From: JBNJEA01 sp051745395
Lineage (GTDB): Bacteria; Desulfobacterota; Desulfobacteria; Desulfobacterales; Desulfosalsimonadaceae
Assembly: GCA_051745395.1 (NCBI GenBank)
Contig: JBNJEA010000144.1
Coordinates: 1 to 7,573 of the forward strand
Length of the DNA stretch: 7,573 nucleotides
Reading direction: 5' to 3'
A model generated the notes under the pieces. It was not told where the DNA came from, made no database searches, and saw nothing but the letters and a program-made list of their open reading frames with translations. A program made the position numbers and the translations under genes. Shown piece by piece: positions 5,907-7,573 of this stretch; within the stretch, counting starts at the first letter, position 1; the number at the start of each line of letters is the position of its first letter.

Positions 5907-7007
5907 TTACGGCAGATCCTCCCACCGGTTTTCGAGCCGCTTCATGACATCGGGCATGGTCGTATATTCCATTTCCTCCATGGGCAGCCGGTGGGGTTCA
6001 AACGGACCGTGGCGCCGCATGTGATCGGCCAGCAGGTTGCACTGGTTGCGGGCTTCATCAAAGCTGGGGTCATCGAACATATCCCGCGGTCCCACCAGGT
6101 GGCCGCCGGCAAGCTGGAAGCCAAGCGCCGTAACCCGCGGCGGCCCGTCAAACCGGCTGGGGTTGGCGTCGCGTTCGGCCACCGGCATCAGGGGGCCGCA
6201 ATGGGAGCCGCGCATCCAGCCTTCCACCAACTGGGCCTTGGTAAAGGGTTCGAGTACCTCCCCAACGGCCGGGAAATCACCCTGACAGCGGGTCAGCAAC
6301 ACCGGATCATCTTTGCCCACGTATTTTCCGGCGGTCAGCGCCAGCCGTTCCGTGGACGACGAGGCGGCAATGGCGCCATCCTTGGTGTAAACGGCCTTGA
6401 TCATATACTGGCTCGGCGCCCCGATGAAAACCAGCAGGTCATAGATCTCCCGGGGGGAGTCAAAGAAAATCCGCTTATGCCCCTTGACGTCGTGGACCTC
6501 GAAGGTAAAGCCGTCATGCAGGCTCGGCGAAATAATTAACCCCGCCGTATTAAACGGATCGGCAAACATTTTATAAAGCGGCATGTTCCATGCGCCGGCC
6601 GAGGTCTTGTCCGCCATGAAAACGACAAACGGCTCGGATTTTCGTTCATCAAACTCCATTTCGGCAAGTCCGGGCCCCATGCCCTTGACAGTGCCGGAAA
6701 ACGCATCGGAGAGAAGATCCTGGCCGGCCCCATAGAGCTTTAAGTTACCGGCGACATCCGAGCAGGCATTGAAAATATCCCAGGCAAGTTTATGAATCTC
6801 GTTGTTTTCGGTACCCTGACGATGGGTCATGATCAGTTCAAGGTCATCGCCGCAGGCCGTGACGTGGTAGTCGATGATTTTTTCCTGGTGATGGGCGCCT
6901 TCAAGGCGATTGTTGGCTTCCTCGATCAAATCCCTGTGAATGGAAGAATGGCCGATCAATCCGCCAACATCCGCCTTGATGACACTCACGGTGATTTTCT
7001 TATCCAT
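5907..7007 (-). CDS. fbp: fructose-1,6-bisphosphate aldolase/phosphatase
   Basis: This 366-residue protein is the archaeal-type (class V) bifunctional enzyme. It condenses dihydroxyacetone phosphate and glyceraldehyde 3-phosphate and dephosphorylates the product to fructose 6-phosphate, making gluconeogenesis one-way. The family blocks are intact: VSVIKADVGGLIGH (7-20, with D12 and H20), CGDD (52-55), GAGQDLL (93-99, Q96), FMADKT (130-135, D133) and YKMFADPFNT (145-154). KYVGKDDP (228-235) carries Y229, Schiff-base K232 and metal ligands D233/D234, at the same numbers as in the characterised archaeal enzymes. Then come WMRGSH (264-269), RFDGPPR (285-291) and EMEYTT (345-350). It should be cytosolic and need Mg2+. 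The ATG at 7005-7007 follows AAAGGAGG by 6 bases, an excellent site; the in-frame extension to 7118 lacks family similarity. It diverges from the acyl-CoA dehydrogenase gene. Such enzymes suit autotrophs or acetate/fatty-acid users that must make sugars. Confidence 0.97.
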   Translation of the reverse strand: MDKKITVSVIKADVGGLIGHSSIHRDLIEEANNRLEGAHHQEKIIDYHVTACGDDLELIMTHRQGTENNEIHKLAWDIFNACSDVAGNLKLYGAGQDLLSDAFSGTVKGMGPGLAEMEFDERKSEPFVVFMADKTSAGAWNMPLYKMFADPFNTAGLIISPSLHDGFTFEVHDVKGHKRIFFDSPREIYDLLVFIGAPSQYMIKAVYTKDGAIAASSSTERLALTAGKYVGKDDPVLLTRCQGDFPAVGEVLEPFTKAQLVEGWMRGSHCGPLMPVAERDANPSRFDGPPRVTALGFQLAGGHLVGPRDMFDDPSFDEARNQCNLLADHMRRHGPFEPHRLPMEEMEYTTMPDVMKRLENRWEDLP

Positions 7008-7099
7008 TTTTTGCCTCCTTTCATTCGCCTCGTGGTTTTTTTCGCGACAAAGGCATTCCGGCTTGACAGGGCCCCTTCCCTGCAGACCCAAAAGAACAT

Positions 7100-7127
7100 A
7101 GCCTGCTAAGGCTTTCAATAAACTATA
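7100..7127 (-). promoter_or_regulatory. possible fbp promoter and leader hairpin
   Basis: On the minus strand a TATAGT box (plus positions 7122-7127) sits in an AT-rich tract about 115 bases before the fbp ATG. I see no -35 box at standard spacing. Just downstream in the leader, AGCCT and AGGCT (plus positions 7109-7113 and 7100-7104) form a 5-bp hairpin with a four-base loop. The leader has no recognised riboswitch. Confidence 0.25.
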
Positions 7128-7173
7128 TATTTTTTTCTTTTACAAAAAACTTTAATCATTTTTTCCAAGTTGG

Positions 7174-7200
7174 CAAAGTGGCGTTTTGCACCCTTTGCAC
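7174..7200. promoter_or_regulatory. operator-like TTTGCAC repeats
   Basis: Two direct copies of TTTGCAC (7185-7191 and 7194-7200) lie 9 bases apart. Upstream, GCAAAG (beginning at 7173 or 7174) is the inverse of CTTTGC in the second copy. The cluster lies about 60-75 bases before the -35 box of the acyl-CoA dehydrogenase gene and 45 bases from the possible fbp promoter. It could be a transcription-factor site for either gene; no regulator is identified. Confidence 0.3.
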
Positions 7201-7201
7201 G

Positions 7202-7259
7202 CCCGGTCCCGCCCGCACCGGTTTCGATCGGGCGACAGAAAGGGGCGGGCCGTTCCGGG
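7202..7259. repeat. GC-rich inverted repeat before the ACAD promoter
   Basis: CCCGG (7202-7206) and CCCGCCC (7208-7214) are inverted to GGGCGGG (7243-7249) and CCGGG (7255-7259). An alternative shorter hairpin pairs CGCCCG (7210-7215) with CGGGCG (7229-7234). The structure is much more GC-rich than the flanking AT tracts and ends two bases before the TTGACT box. No T run follows, so a terminator is unlikely. It may be a regulator site or part of a dispersed repeat. Confidence 0.5.
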
Positions 7260-7261
7260 AC

Positions 7262-7288
7262 TTGACTTTACATGTCGATTATTCTAAT
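7262..7288 (+). promoter_or_regulatory. candidate promoter for ACAD gene
   Basis: TTGACT (7262-7267, 5 of 6 consensus) and TCTAAT (7283-7288, 5 of 6) are separated by 15 bases, slightly short of the ideal 17. Transcription would begin near 7295, giving a leader of about 77 bases before the ATG at 7372. This is the best match in the divergent region. Confidence 0.45.
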
Positions 7289-7371
7289 GATTTCATCAAC
7301 TCCGGTGCATTTTGAAACCGGATACTGCATTATCAAATATCACCTCAAATAAAGGAAGGAGACATCGCATC

Positions 7372-7573
7372 ATGGCACAATACATTGCCGACCGCCGGGA
7401 CGTCGATTTTGTCCTGCATGAGCAAATGCAGGTGGGCGAACTGGCCAAACACGAAAAATTTGCCGAATTCACCCAAAAAACCGTGGACATGATCGTATCG
7501 GAAGCCAGGACCCTGGCGATCAAGGAAATGCTGCCCACGTTGAAGGAAAGCGACGAAGAGGGCTGCACCCTTG
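7372..7573 (+). CDS. acyl-CoA dehydrogenase, DmdC-like, 5' part only
   Basis: The first 67 codons of a gene that runs out of the window. The N-terminus 'MAQYIADRRDVDFVLHEQ' followed by a helix with 'EFTQKTVDMIVSEARTLAIKEMLPTLKESDEEGCTL' matches the extra N-terminal domain of large (about 600-residue) acyl-CoA dehydrogenases of the DmdC-like group, as recalled from sulfate-reducing bacteria. These FAD enzymes oxidise an acyl-CoA to its enoyl-CoA and pass electrons to an electron-transfer flavoprotein. The substrate cannot be told from this fragment, and none of the catalytic region is visible. AAGGAAGGAG (7352-7361) lies 10 bases upstream of the ATG. The gene is divergent from fbp. Family call is good; chain length and substrate are inferred. 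Confidence 0.85.
   Translation, partial: MAQYIADRRDVDFVLHEQMQVGELAKHEKFAEFTQKTVDMIVSEARTLAIKEMLPTLKESDEEGCTL

Noticed and set aside
5991..6539. 182-codon open frame on the plus strand
   Set aside because: It lies wholly antisense to the aldolase/phosphatase gene, whose family motifs are continuous; the plus-strand translation resembles no known protein.
7063..7091. perfect TTGACA on the plus strand as a promoter
   Set aside because: No -10-like hexamer lies 15-19 bases downstream; the sequence there is GC-rich, and it lies within the fbp leader in antisense.
7008..7118. N-terminal extension of fbp by 37 residues
   Set aside because: The family starts at the conserved VSVIKADVG region, and the ATG at 7007 has an ideal AAAGGAGG; the extension shows no family similarity.
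7171..7190. sigma54-like promoter (TGGC and TTGC boxes)
   Set aside because: The GG and GC dinucleotides are 16 bases apart rather than the strict 12 needed for sigma54.

Overview
The window carries six complete protein genes and the first 67 codons of a seventh. It mixes GC-rich coding sequence with AT-rich gaps. The gene set suggests a bacterium of the anaerobic, fatty-acid-oxidising Desulfobacterota type: two acyl-CoA dehydrogenase-family genes, one with the N-terminal leader domain of the DmdC-like group, beside an archaeal-type bifunctional fructose-1,6-bisphosphate aldolase/phosphatase. This placement rests on gene content and recollection of similar proteins, not on a marker gene.

Layout. 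Positions 1-200 are non-coding. Positions 202-281 are ten 8-bp tandem units with a 24-bp higher-order period, ending 19 bases before the start codon of a CoxE-like von Willebrand A (VWA) protein (301-1689, +). A divergent acyl-CoA dehydrogenase homologue (1713-2825, +) follows 23 bases later and is probably co-transcribed. NAD kinase (2835-3689, -) converges on it with only 9 bases between the stop codons. A near-consensus sigma70 promoter (3855-3883) drives a small exported protein of unknown function (3949-4650, +).

The gap 4651-4930 holds nested inverted repeats and an intrinsic terminator. It is followed by a 283-residue ferritin-like protein (4931-5782, +), which appears to be an internal duplication whose second half has lost its metal ligands. 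A strong bidirectional terminator (5813-5850) separates it from the aldolase/phosphatase gene (5907-7007, -). A 364-base divergent regulatory region with repeats, a GC-rich hairpin and a candidate promoter leads into the partial acyl-CoA dehydrogenase (7372 to the window end, +).

Functionally the window looks like housekeeping metabolism (NADP supply, gluconeogenesis, acyl-CoA oxidation, iron or oxidative-stress handling) plus a two-gene VWA/ACAD-like unit with no obvious pathway. I see no CRISPR array, tRNA, rRNA, transposase or phage gene. I found no clear evidence of a new defence or mobile system. The most unusual items are the higher-order repeat before the VWA gene, the VWA plus degenerate ACAD pair, the ferritin-like protein with a ligand-less second domain, and the nested palindrome at 4660-4841.
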